Part shown: positions 14,978 through 22,417 of the stretch, piece after piece | How the letters are laid out: each line of letters begins with the position of its first letter | Numbering within the stretch: the first letter of the stretch is position 1 | Assembly (NCBI GenBank): GCA_020849325.1 | Contig: JADLGL010000059.1 | Coordinates: forward strand, 1 to 40,728 | Direction: 5' to 3' | DNA: 40,728 nt | From: Bauldia sp. | GTDB lineage: Bacteria; Pseudomonadota; Alphaproteobacteria; Rhizobiales; Kaistiaceae | Translations under genes and position numbers: made by a program | Notes under the pieces: generated by a model | Seen by the model: the letters and a program-made list of their open reading frames with translations, nothing else | Told to the model about the DNA's origin: nothing | Database searches by the model: none

Positions 14978-16312
14978 CTACTGCGTGGGGTAACAGGCGA
15001 AGTCGTGCGCGATCAGGCGGTTGCACGCCGCCTGGGCCGCGGCGCTGCTGGCGAAGCCGCCGAAGCGCGCGCGGTAGTGGGTGTTGCCGTCGACCGCCAC
15101 CGGCTCGGTGTAGGGCACGGTATTGGCGAGCACGCCGGCCTCGGCCCGCATGGCAGCGGCAAGCACCGCCTGGGCCGAGTTCTCGAGCGGGAAGGCGCCG
15201 ATCTGGATGCGCCAGCCGGTGGCCGGCGGCTGGCCGACCTCGAAATCCCCCTGGGCGAGAACGGCGATCGCATCGGGCGCGCCACCGGTGGGGGCGCCGG
15301 GGTTGGTAGCGCCGGGGTTGGGGATCGGGGCGGGAACGGCGACCGGGCCGACCGCGGCGACCTGGACGGGCGCGGCAATGCCGGCGGTCATGATCGGGTC
15401 GGTCCGCACCGGGTTCTCGCGCGGCAGCGGCGCCGGCACCGCGGCTGCGGCGGCGACGACGAGCGGCGCGGTGCGCGGGCCGGTCGAGGCACGCGGCAGA
15501 TAGGTGTTGATGAGGTCGCGCATGTGCTGGTCGCGCCACGCGGCGCTGTCGCCGCCCATGACGACGGCGACGACGTAGCGGCCGTCGCGATGGATCGACG
15601 TGACGAGATTGTAGCCGGAGGCGTTGGTGTAGCCGGTCTTGATGCCGTCGACGCCGTCCATGTCGAGGAGGTTGTTGTGGTTCGAGATGCGGACGCCGTT
15701 CCAGACGAAGGATTCGGTGGCGAAGTAGCCGTAGTACTGGGGGAAGCGGTCCTGCAGCGCCCGGCCGAGCGTGGCCATGTCGCGGGCGGTGGTCACCTGG
15801 TTCGAATTCGGCAGGCCATGCGGGTTCTGGAAGGTGGTGCGGGTCATGCCGAGCGCGCGGGCGGTCGTCGTCATGCGCGTCGCGAAGGACGAGACGCTGC
15901 CGGCGAGGTTCTCGGCGATGACGACGGCGACGTCGTTCGCGGATTTCGTGATGAGGGCGAGGATGGCGTCCTCGACGCGGATGGTGGAGCCGGCGGGAAC
16001 GCCGAGCTTGGTCGGCGCCTGCGCGGCGGCGTTGGCGGAGACGTCGAGGCGGGTGCGGAGGGTGACGCGGCCGCGTTCGAGATCCTCGAACAGGAGGTAC
16101 AGCGTCATCATCTTGGTGAGCGAAGCCGGAAAGCGCTGGGCGTCGGCGTTCCGGGAGTAGAGGACCTCACCGGTCTTCGCGTCGATCACGATCGAGGCGT
16201 AGTTGGCGTCGGTCGCCTGCGCCGGTTGCACCGAAAAGGCGGTGGCTGCGGCCATCGCGACGGCGGCGATGGAACGGGTGAGCCACTTCAGAACTCCACG
16301 CCTGCCGAGCAT
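14978..16312 (-). CDS. D-alanyl-D-alanine carboxypeptidase (PBP5/6 family) with C-terminal SPOR domain
   Basis: This periplasmic serine peptidase trims the terminal D-Ala from peptidoglycan pentapeptides. 444 residues from ATG 16312. A signal peptide (hydrophobic core around 12-28, AQA cleavage) is followed by the S11 catalytic domain with all three motifs: SLTK (Ser64, Lys67), SAN (124-126) and KTG (225-227). A Pro/Ala-rich linker (about 285-360) leads to a SPOR domain (GWRIQIGAFPLENSAQAVLA to the end), which in other proteins binds denuded glycan strands at the septum. Longer in-frame starts exist upstream, but the signal peptide fixes this one. Upstream lies a 576-nt region without genes. 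The stop is convergent with the J-domain gene. Confidence 0.93.
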   Translation of the reverse strand: MLGRRGVLKWLTRSIAAVAMAAATAFSVQPAQATDANYASIVIDAKTGEVLYSRNADAQRFPASLTKMMTLYLLFEDLERGRVTLRTRLDVSANAAAQAPTKLGVPAGSTIRVEDAILALITKSANDVAVVIAENLAGSVSSFATRMTTTARALGMTRTTFQNPHGLPNSNQVTTARDMATLGRALQDRFPQYYGYFATESFVWNGVRISNHNNLLDMDGVDGIKTGYTNASGYNLVTSIHRDGRYVVAVVMGGDSAAWRDQHMRDLINTYLPRASTGPRTAPLVVAAAAAVPAPLPRENPVRTDPIMTAGIAAPVQVAAVGPVAVPAPIPNPGATNPGAPTGGAPDAIAVLAQGDFEVGQPPATGWRIQIGAFPLENSAQAVLAAAMRAEAGVLANTVPYTEPVAVDGNTHYRARFGGFASSAAAQAACNRLIAHDFACYPTQ

Positions 16313-16888
16313 TCCCGCCGTACTCTCCACACCGTGCACGCGACCGCGGCCAACGGTCGGCGCCAAAACCGGACAGGCGCCCGAAAGGCGTCCATGAGGA
16401 CGCGTTCGGAGAACGCCACGGCCGGGCGGCCGCAGCTCGACACCCGCAAACGAAAGTTCCAGAAAGGCGGATCGACCAGCCGCCGCCGGCAACGCCGGAA
16501 ACGCCCCATCGAACCCTCGTGGAGCTTGGTCGATTGCCGTTACGAAACCGTAAACCGTATCGAGCAGCGGTTCCGAACGGCGAGACGAAACAAGCCGTTT
16601 GAGGCTTGCGTGTGGCAGAAGCGCAAGGGCGGGCCTTGCATTTCGCGGCATCGGTGCGCGGGCGGACCGACGCTTCCGGCCGCGCCGGGTTCACATGCCG
16701 TCGCAGCTGGGGAGGGGCGGCTCCTGCGCCCTAACAATCGCCGCAGCGCGGTCCCATATTCGTTGCCGTGTCCTGCCTGCCTTTGCCCATCCAACCAGCC
16801 GCCGGTGAAATTCGAAGCTGCCCGATTGCGGGCGCCGCGAAATCTCGGCAGGATTCCATCCTGAGCACAGTGCGTCAGGGACGATCGA
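16313..16888. other. Long intergenic region, no gene recognised
   Basis: 576 nt between the divergent carboxypeptidase and clpS genes. It must hold promoters in both directions. A small inverted repeat TTACG-AAAC-CGTAA occurs at 16539-16552 in a locally AT-richer patch and is a plausible control site. Frames in either strand here are Arg-rich or lack ribosome-binding sites and show no family resemblance. A small RNA cannot be excluded from sequence alone. Confidence 0.5.
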
Positions 16889-17212
16889 GTGAGCATGCGC
16901 CGAGCCGATGACGATGACGTCCGCGTCGGCACATCGACGAAGACGAAACCCAGGACCAAGCGGCCGAGCCTCTACAGGGTGCTGCTGCTGAACGACGACT
17001 ACACGCCGATGGAATTCGTCGTGCACGTGCTCGAGCAGTTTTTCCAGAAGGGGCGGGAGGACGCGACCCGCATCATGCTCCACGTGCACCAGCACGGCGT
17101 GGGCGAATGCGGCATCTATACATTCGAAGTAGCCGAGACGAAGGTCACGCAGGTGATGGATTTCGCACGGAAGCACCAGCATCCGCTGCAATGCGTGATG
17201 GAGAAGAAGTGA
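16889..17212 (+). CDS. clpS: ATP-dependent Clp protease adaptor ClpS
   Basis: This 107-residue adaptor hands N-degron substrates (Leu, Phe, Trp or Tyr at the N-terminus) to ClpAP. After a charged flexible N-terminus come the substrate-pocket residues in [20 protein letters not shown] and the conserved [23 protein letters not shown], as in the family. Start: GTG 16889 has AGGGA 7 nt upstream and is preferred over ATG 16895. clpA starts 10 nt downstream, so the pair is one operon. The window also carries aat (28574-29245), whose enzyme creates Leu/Phe N-degrons, so both ends of the N-end rule pathway are represented here. Confidence 0.96.
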   Translation: MSMRRADDDDVRVGTSTKTKPRTKRPSLYRVLLLNDDYTPMEFVVHVLEQFFQKGREDATRIMLHVHQHGVGECGIYTFEVAETKVTQVMDFARKHQHPLQCVMEKK

Positions 17213-17221
17213 GGAACTGAA

Positions 17222-19672
17222 GTGCCGTCATTTTCCCGTAGCCTCGAAAAGGCACTGCACCAGGCGCTCGCCCTCGCCAACGAGCGGCACCAGGAATACG
17301 CAACGCTCGAGCACCTCCTGCTCGCCCTGACCGACGACCAGGATGCCGCCGCCGTCATGCGCGCGTGCAATGTCGACCTCGATACGCTGCGCCGCAGCCT
17401 GACCGAATACATCGATACCGAGCTCGCGAACCTTGCCACCGAGGGCGAGGAGGATTCGAAGCCCACCGCGGGCTTCCAGCGCGTCATCCAGCGCGCGGTG
17501 ATCCACGTCCAGTCGTCGGGCCGCGAGGAGGTGACGGGGGCGAATGTCCTCGTTGCCATCTTCGCCGAGCGCGAGAGCCATGCGGCGTACTTCCTGCAGG
17601 AGCAGGACATGACCCGCTACGACGCGGTCAACTACATCAGCCACGGCATCGCCAAGCGCGCCGGGCAGTCGGAGTCGCGCCCGGTGCGCGGCGTCGACGA
17701 CGACGCGGCAACGGTGGAGGGCCGGACGGACTCCAAGAAGAAGGCCGACGCGCTCGAAGCCTATTGCGTCAACCTCAACGAGAAGGCGAAGGCCGGGAAG
17801 ATCGACCCGCTGATCGGCCGCGACATCGAGCTGCAGCGGACGATCCAGGTGCTCTGCCGCCGCCAGAAGAACAACCCGCTGTTCGTGGGCGAACCCGGCG
17901 TCGGCAAGACGGCGATCGCCGAGGGCCTCGCCAAGCGCATCGTCGAGAAGGACGTCCCGGACGTTCTCCAGGATGCCACGATCTTCTCGCTCGACATGGG
18001 CACGCTCCTCGCCGGCACGCGCTACCGCGGCGATTTCGAGGAGCGGCTGAAGCAGGTCGTGAAGGAGATCGAGGAGTTCCCCGGCGCGATCATGTTCATC
18101 GACGAGATCCACACGGTGATCGGCGCCGGTGCGACCTCGGGGGGCGCCATGGACGCGTCGAACCTCCTCAAGCCCGCGCTCGCCGGCGGTTCGATCCGCT
18201 GCATCGGCTCGACCACCTACAAGGAGTACCGCCAGTTCTTCGAGAAGGACCGGGCGCTCGTCCGGCGCTTCCAGAAGATCGACGTGAACGAGCCGACCGT
18301 GCCGGACGCGATTGAAATCCTGAAGGGCCTCAAGCCCTACTTCGAGGATTTCCACAAGGTCCGCTACACCAACGACGCCATCGTTTCGGCCGTTGAGCTC
18401 GCTGCGCGCTACATCAACGACCGGAAGCTCCCGGACAAGGCGATCGACGTGATCGACGAGACGGGCGCGTCGCAGATGCTGCTGCCGGAATCGAAGCGGC
18501 GGAAGACGATCGGCGTTAAGGAGATCGAAGTCACGATCGCCACGATGGCGCGCATCCCGCCGAAGACGGTGTCGAAGGACGACGCGACGGTTCTCCAGAA
18601 CCTCGAGGCGACGCTCAAGCGCACCGTCTACGGCCAGGAGCTCGCGATCGAGAAGCTGTCGTCGGCGATCAAGCTGGCGCGGGCCGGCCTCCGCGAGCCG
18701 GAGAAGCCGATCGGCTCGTACCTGTTCTCGGGCCCGACCGGCGTCGGCAAGACGGAAGTTGCGAAGCAGCTGGCGTCGTCGCTCGGCGTCGAGCTGATCC
18801 GCTTCGACATGTCGGAGTACATGGAGCGCCACACCGTCTCGCGTCTCATCGGCGCGCCGCCCGGCTATGTCGGCTTCGACCAGGGCGGCCTCCTCACCGA
18901 CGGCGTCGACCAGCACCCGTACTGCGTCCTCCTCCTCGACGAGATCGAGAAGGCGCATCCGGATCTCTTCAACATCCTCCTGCAGGTGATGGACCACGGG
19001 AAGCTGACCGACCACAACGGCAAGCAGGTCGACTTCCGGAACGTCATCCTCATCATGACGACCAATGCCGGCGCGTCCGACATGGCGAAGTCCGCGATGG
19101 GCTTCGGCAGCTCGAAGCGCGAAGGCGAGGACATGGAGGCGATCGAGCGGCTGTTCGCCCCCGAGTTCCGGAACCGGCTCGACGCGATCGTCCCGTTCGG
19201 CAATCTGCCGTCCGAGGTCGTGCATCAGGTGGTGCGGAAGTTCGTCCTCCAGCTCGAGGCGCAGCTGGCCGATCGCGGCGTCATCTTCGATCTCACCGAC
19301 GAGGCGGTCGAATGGCTCGCGACCAAGGGCTACGACCAGAAGATGGGCGCCCGGCCGCTCGCGCGGGTCATCCAGGAGTACATCAAGCAGCCGCTCGCCG
19401 ATGAGGTGCTGTTCGGCAAGCTGAAGACCGGCGGCACCGTCCGCGTCTCGGTCGAGGGCACGGGCAAGGAGCGGAAGCTCAAGCTCGAACCGCTGGCGGA
19501 AGGTCCGGTCCGGCCAAAGCCCGAGCCGATCCCGCAGCCTGCGAAGAAGCGCGCGAAGCCGCGGCGGAAGCTCGTGAAGAAGTCGCCGCCGCCTAAGGCT
19601 GGCCCGCCCGAGAATGGCGGGAGCGGCCGGCGGACGGGGCTGGTGCCGAAGGTGCCCCTGAAGACCGCGTAG
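17222..19672 (+). CDS. clpA: ATP-dependent Clp protease ATP-binding subunit ClpA
   Basis: This AAA+ unfoldase feeds substrates to ClpP. 816 residues, longer than the roughly 758 of E. coli ClpA. Order: an N-domain binding ClpS (1-150), D1 with Walker A GEPGVGKTA and Walker B AIMFIDEIH, then D2 with GPTGVGKTE and VLLLDEIEKAHPD. The ClpP-docking loop region contains MGF in the place of the IGL tripeptide, followed by the conserved FAPEFRNRLD. No ClpB-type middle coiled coil is present, which supports ClpA over ClpB. The last 55 or so residues form a Lys/Arg/Pro-rich tail not seen in E. coli ClpA. Start GTG 17222 with GAGGA 8 nt upstream; terminator at 19694-19721. Confidence 0.96.
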   Translation: MPSFSRSLEKALHQALALANERHQEYATLEHLLLALTDDQDAAAVMRACNVDLDTLRRSLTEYIDTELANLATEGEEDSKPTAGFQRVIQRAVIHVQSSGREEVTGANVLVAIFAERESHAAYFLQEQDMTRYDAVNYISHGIAKRAGQSESRPVRGVDDDAATVEGRTDSKKKADALEAYCVNLNEKAKAGKIDPLIGRDIELQRTIQVLCRRQKNNPLFVGEPGVGKTAIAEGLAKRIVEKDVPDVLQDATIFSLDMGTLLAGTRYRGDFEERLKQVVKEIEEFPGAIMFIDEIHTVIGAGATSGGAMDASNLLKPALAGGSIRCIGSTTYKEYRQFFEKDRALVRRFQKIDVNEPTVPDAIEILKGLKPYFEDFHKVRYTNDAIVSAVELAARYINDRKLPDKAIDVIDETGASQMLLPESKRRKTIGVKEIEVTIATMARIPPKTVSKDDATVLQNLEATLKRTVYGQELAIEKLSSAIKLARAGLREPEKPIGSYLFSGPTGVGKTEVAKQLASSLGVELIRFDMSEYMERHTVSRLIGAPPGYVGFDQGGLLTDGVDQHPYCVLLLDEIEKAHPDLFNILLQVMDHGKLTDHNGKQVDFRNVILIMTTNAGASDMAKSAMGFGSSKREGEDMEAIERLFAPEFRNRLDAIVPFGNLPSEVVHQVVRKFVLQLEAQLADRGVIFDLTDEAVEWLATKGYDQKMGARPLARVIQEYIKQPLADEVLFGKLKTGGTVRVSVEGTGKERKLKLEPLAEGPVRPKPEPIPQPAKKRAKPRRKLVKKSPPPKAGPPENGGSGRRTGLVPKVPLKTA

Positions 19673-19693
19673 CGCGGCTCCCGAAGCGAATTC

Positions 19694-19721
19694 GAGGCGG
19701 TCATCGCGAGGTGGCCGCCTC
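19694..19721 (+). terminator. Intrinsic terminator downstream of clpA
   Basis: GAGGCGG and CCGCCTC form a 7-bp stem around a 14-nt loop, 22 nt after the clpA stop. A T-rich TTTCGTT follows. Confidence 0.65.
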
Positions 19722-19749
19722 TTTCGTTCACGGCTCTCAGGAACGCCAG

Positions 19750-19784
19750 TTGACATAGTTAGACGATTAGCTAATTATCGTCCT
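19750..19784 (+). promoter_or_regulatory. Promoter and overlapping dyad operator of the SdpR-like gene
   Basis: TTGACA (19750-19755) and AATTAT (19773-19778) are 17 nt apart, a near-consensus sigma-70 promoter in an unusually AT-rich patch. The predicted +1, 7 nt after the -10 box, falls on the A of ATG 19785, and there is no ribosome-binding site, so the mRNA is probably leaderless. A dyad centred on ATTAGCTAAT (19766-19775), with flanking TAGACGAT / ATCGTCCTA half-sites, covers the -10 region. That is a likely autorepressor operator. Confidence 0.6.
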
Positions 19785-20099
19785 ATGAGCGGGGTATTCA
19801 AGGCTCTTTCCGATCCGACGCGACGCCGCGTCCTGCAGCTCCTCAGGAAGGGGCCGCTCAGCGCGGGCGAACTGAGCGACCAGTTCGGTGTCTCCAAGCC
19901 GACGATGTCGGCGCATTTCGCGGTGCTGAAGGAGGCTGACCTCGTTCACACCGAAAAGTCCGGCAAGTCCGTGATCTACCACCTGAAGCTCTCGGTGCTC
20001 GAGGAAGCGCTTCTCGGCTTCATCGACTCGTTCGGGGTGGGCGAGGAGACGCGGGACGCCGGCACGGTCACCGCGCCAAACAAGGAGAATGCACGATGA
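19785..20099 (+). CDS. ArsR-family winged-helix repressor (SdpR-like autorepressor)
   Basis: This 104-residue DNA-binding protein has the ArsR/SmtB winged-helix layout: FKALSDPTRRRVLQLLRKGPLSAGELSDQF, the recognition helix VSKPTMSAHFAVLKEADLV, and the wing HTEKSGKSVIYHL. The class metal-binding ELCVCDL motif is absent, and the spacing and GKSVIYHL wing fit the SdpR group, which represses its own operon. A dyad overlapping its promoter supports autoregulation. Its stop overlaps the start of the next gene (ATGA), so the repressor and the small membrane protein are coupled, as in SdpR-SdpI pairs. The inducing signal is unknown. Confidence 0.88.
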   Translation: MSGVFKALSDPTRRRVLQLLRKGPLSAGELSDQFGVSKPTMSAHFAVLKEADLVHTEKSGKSVIYHLKLSVLEEALLGFIDSFGVGEETRDAGTVTAPNKENAR

Positions 20100-20473
20100 A
20101 CAGGGACGTCGCCGGAAGCATCGCCTGGGGCGGCGGCATCGTCGTCCTGGCCCTCGCCGCCACCGGCGCCCGCCAACTGGGCTGGCTCGACGAGGATGCC
20201 GTCATCAGGATCGTCGTCGGCGCGATTGGCCTGATGATCGCGTGGTACGGCAACCGGATGCCCAAGGTCGTGGTTCCCGTCGCCTGGTACGGGAAGGCGG
20301 CGCGGGTGGGCGGCTGGTCGATGTTCCTGAGCGGGCTCGTCTATGCTGCCGCCTGGATCTTCGCCCCGATCCCCGTGGCCGTCGTTGTGGGGTGCGGCGC
20401 GGTCGCCGCCGGAGTGCTCGTGACCGTCGGCTACAGCCTTTCCCTCCGGGCGAAGGCGAAAGCCGCCACCTGA
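20096..20473 (+). CDS. Small membrane protein, possible SdpI relative
   Basis: 125 residues with about four hydrophobic segments (roughly 10-28, 34-52, 70-90 and 92-115) and a basic C-terminus. The stretch GLMIAWYGNRMPK resembles the conserved GNxMPK region of SdpI, the Bacillus immunity/signal protein that sequesters SdpR, and the gene is coupled (ATGA) to an SdpR-like repressor. The length is shorter than full SdpI and the other SdpI landmarks are not obvious, so the assignment rests mainly on context. It may control repressor activity by membrane sequestration; that is inference. It converges on the cytochrome c gene. Confidence 0.7.
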   Translation: MNRDVAGSIAWGGGIVVLALAATGARQLGWLDEDAVIRIVVGAIGLMIAWYGNRMPKVVVPVAWYGKAARVGGWSMFLSGLVYAAAWIFAPIPVAVVVGCGAVAAGVLVTVGYSLSLRAKAKAAT

Positions 20474-20567
20474 CGTCCGCGGCTTCCGGAATGCGGGGAG
20501 CGGCCGTTCGCCTGAATGCGCTGCAACGGCCATGATCCGGAGTCGCGCGAAGACGTTGCGTCCGCTT

Positions 20568-21377
20568 CTAGAAGCGGAATCTCAGCTGCTCCAGGCTGGC
20601 GCGGTCGACGCGGAACGGTAGCGGCCCCGCTTCGTAGCCGTTCAGCTGCAGAATGTAGGCGAGGATGCGCGCGATCCGCTCGTCCTCGAGCCCGCCGGGC
20701 GCATCCGCCGGCATGAACCGCCGCGTGTAGTTGAAGAGCTCCCAGACCGTCCGACCGTTCCAGCTGGCCTGGAACGCCGGGCCCTTCAGCGCCGGGGCGG
20801 TGTCGCCGCCGCCGGTCGGACCGTGGCAGAGACCGCAATTGTCGCCGTAATAGTTGCGGCCGCGGTCGGCCTGGTACGCCTCGTAGACCGGGGCCGTGGC
20901 ATCGACGATCGGCGCGCCGGCGAGCGCCACCGGGGCTGCCGACTGCGTCCTCAGCCAGGCGATGAGGTTGGCGCGGTCGGCCTCACCGGAAAGCCCGGCA
21001 AACCCCATCCTGGTGCCGAGGATCGTCACGGCGGGGCTCGCGAGGAACGCGTCGAGGAGTTCGACCGTCCAGGTTCCGCCTGCCGCCCCGAGCGCTGCCA
21101 TCGCGGGGGAGTAGGCGTATCCCGCGGTGCGGGCGATCGGTGCCCCGACGATGTCGTAGAGGTTCGGGCCGATCAGCGTGGCGCCGCCGGCATCGAGGGT
21201 GTGGCAGATGGTGCACTGTGATGCGAGCCGCTCGCCCGCCGCCGCGTCGGCCGCGGCAATCCGCGCCGCGAGGGCGGGATCGGCAGGCGCCGGCTGGCTG
21301 CGGGTGGCCCCCGTCGCCACCGTCAGCGTGCCGACGACCAGAAAGGCGAACGCTATTCGGGTCCGGACTGCGGCCAT
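20568..21377 (-). CDS. Diheme cytochrome c
   Basis: This 269-residue exported electron carrier has a Sec signal peptide (hydrophobic core 8-22) and two class I cytochrome c domains. The first has CTICH at 55-59 and a likely axial Met124 in GTRMGFAG, with cytochrome c2-like GPNLYDIVG and GYAYSPAM. The second has CGLCH at 181-185 and Met222 in RRFMPADAPGG, a pattern typical of the cytochrome c subunits of alcohol/sugar dehydrogenases and sulfite or thiosulfate oxidation. Start ATG 21377 follows GGGGGAG. No dehydrogenase or oxidase gene is adjacent, so its redox partner is unknown. Confidence 0.9.
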   Translation of the reverse strand: MAAVRTRIAFAFLVVGTLTVATGATRSQPAPADPALAARIAAADAAAGERLASQCTICHTLDAGGATLIGPNLYDIVGAPIARTAGYAYSPAMAALGAAGGTWTVELLDAFLASPAVTILGTRMGFAGLSGEADRANLIAWLRTQSAAPVALAGAPIVDATAPVYEAYQADRGRNYYGDNCGLCHGPTGGGDTAPALKGPAFQASWNGRTVWELFNYTRRFMPADAPGGLEDERIARILAYILQLNGYEAGPLPFRVDRASLEQLRFRF

Positions 21378-21637
21378 GGCTCTCCCCCGTCATGCCGTAT
21401 CGCTCGATTGCTGACTGAGACTGTCATGATTTTTCCTGGTTGTCAGCGGCCGGAGTGGCCGGACGCGATCGGATCGTTCCCTGAGCGACCGCTCCTTTCG
21501 CCTCGCCGTGCGCGAATTCCTGTGGAGCGCAACTCGCAATTCACGAAAGGCACCCTACGTCAGGGGCGCCACATGGCTGCCACGATCCCGAGACGGGCTC
21601 CGGAGCAGAGGCGGGGCCGGCCTTCGAGGAGAGCGTG

Positions 21638-22417
21638 ATGGACGCGATGACCAACGATCCGGCGGTGCGCGGCGCGCCGCCTCTCGTCCTCGAGCGCCTG
21701 ACGAAGGTCTTCACCAAGCCGGCCGTGGACGGGCTCGATCTCACCATCCGTCCCGGCGAACTCTACGCGCTCCTCGGCCCCAATGGCGCCGGCAAGACGA
21801 CGACGCTCCGCATGGTGGCGGGGCTCCTCAAGCCGACGAGCGGCAGCATAAGCGTGTTCGGCGTCGACGCGGTCGCCGACCCGCGCGCGGCCAAGCAGCT
21901 GATCGCGTGGCTGCCGGACGAGCCGCTCCTCTACGACAAGCTGACGCCGCTCGAATATCTCGAATTCGTCTCCGCCCTGTGGGGCGTGCCGGGAGACGTC
22001 GCTGCGAAGCGCGCGGAAGATCTCCTGAAATGGCTCGACCTCTGGAACCACCGCGGCGACCGCTGCGAGACGTTCTCGCGCGGCATGAAGCAGAAGGCCG
22101 TGCTCGCCGGTGCCCTGATCCATGATCCGAAGCTGATGATTCTCGACGAGCCGCTCACCGGCCTCGACGCCTCCGTCGCGCGGCAGGTGAAGGACCTCCT
22201 GCAGGAGCGCACCCGCGCCGGCTACTCCGTCATCCTCACCACCCACATCCTCGACGTCGCCGAGCGGATGGCCGACCGGATCGGCATCATCCAGCACGGG
22301 AAACTGCGCGCCGAAGGGACGCTCGACGAGCTCCGCTCGCGCGCCGGCGACGGCAAGGGGCAGGGGAGCCTCGAGGACGTGTTCCTTCAGCTCGTCGGCG
22401 CCCCGGAGCACGGCTGA
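21638..22417 (+). CDS. ABC-2 type exporter ATP-binding protein
   Basis: This 259-residue cytoplasmic ATPase is paired with the permease that overlaps it by 1 nt (TGATG). It has Walker A GPNGAGKTT (47-55), a Q-loop-region DEPLLYDKLTPLEYLEF, the signature SRGMKQK (a variant of LSGGQ typical of ABC-2 exporters), Walker B LMILDEPLTGLD and H-loop TTHIL. ATG 21638 has AGGAG 6 nt upstream; GTG 21635 is an in-frame alternative. First gene of an apparent operon running to about 28048. The substrate cannot be inferred. Confidence 0.92.
   Translation: MDAMTNDPAVRGAPPLVLERLTKVFTKPAVDGLDLTIRPGELYALLGPNGAGKTTTLRMVAGLLKPTSGSISVFGVDAVADPRAAKQLIAWLPDEPLLYDKLTPLEYLEFVSALWGVPGDVAAKRAEDLLKWLDLWNHRGDRCETFSRGMKQKAVLAGALIHDPKLMILDEPLTGLDASVARQVKDLLQERTRAGYSVILTTHILDVAERMADRIGIIQHGKLRAEGTLDELRSRAGDGKGQGSLEDVFLQLVGAPEHG

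Noticed and set aside
14946-14986. ACGCAGTA / TACTGCGT inverted repeat between the J-domain and carboxypeptidase genes as a terminator
   Set aside because: The 8-bp stem has a 25-nt loop and overlaps carboxypeptidase codons, with no T-run; it is too weak to annotate as a terminator.
14765-16864. 699-codon plus-strand frame across the carboxypeptidase and the intergenic region
   Set aside because: It is antisense to an SxxK/SxN/KTG peptidase. Its part in the intergenic region is Arg-rich, without a ribosome-binding site or recognisable domain.
17228-19756. 842-codon open frame antisense to clpA
   Set aside because: It is a GC-driven shadow of clpA with Arg/Glu/Asp-heavy composition and no family resemblance; clpA itself is certain.
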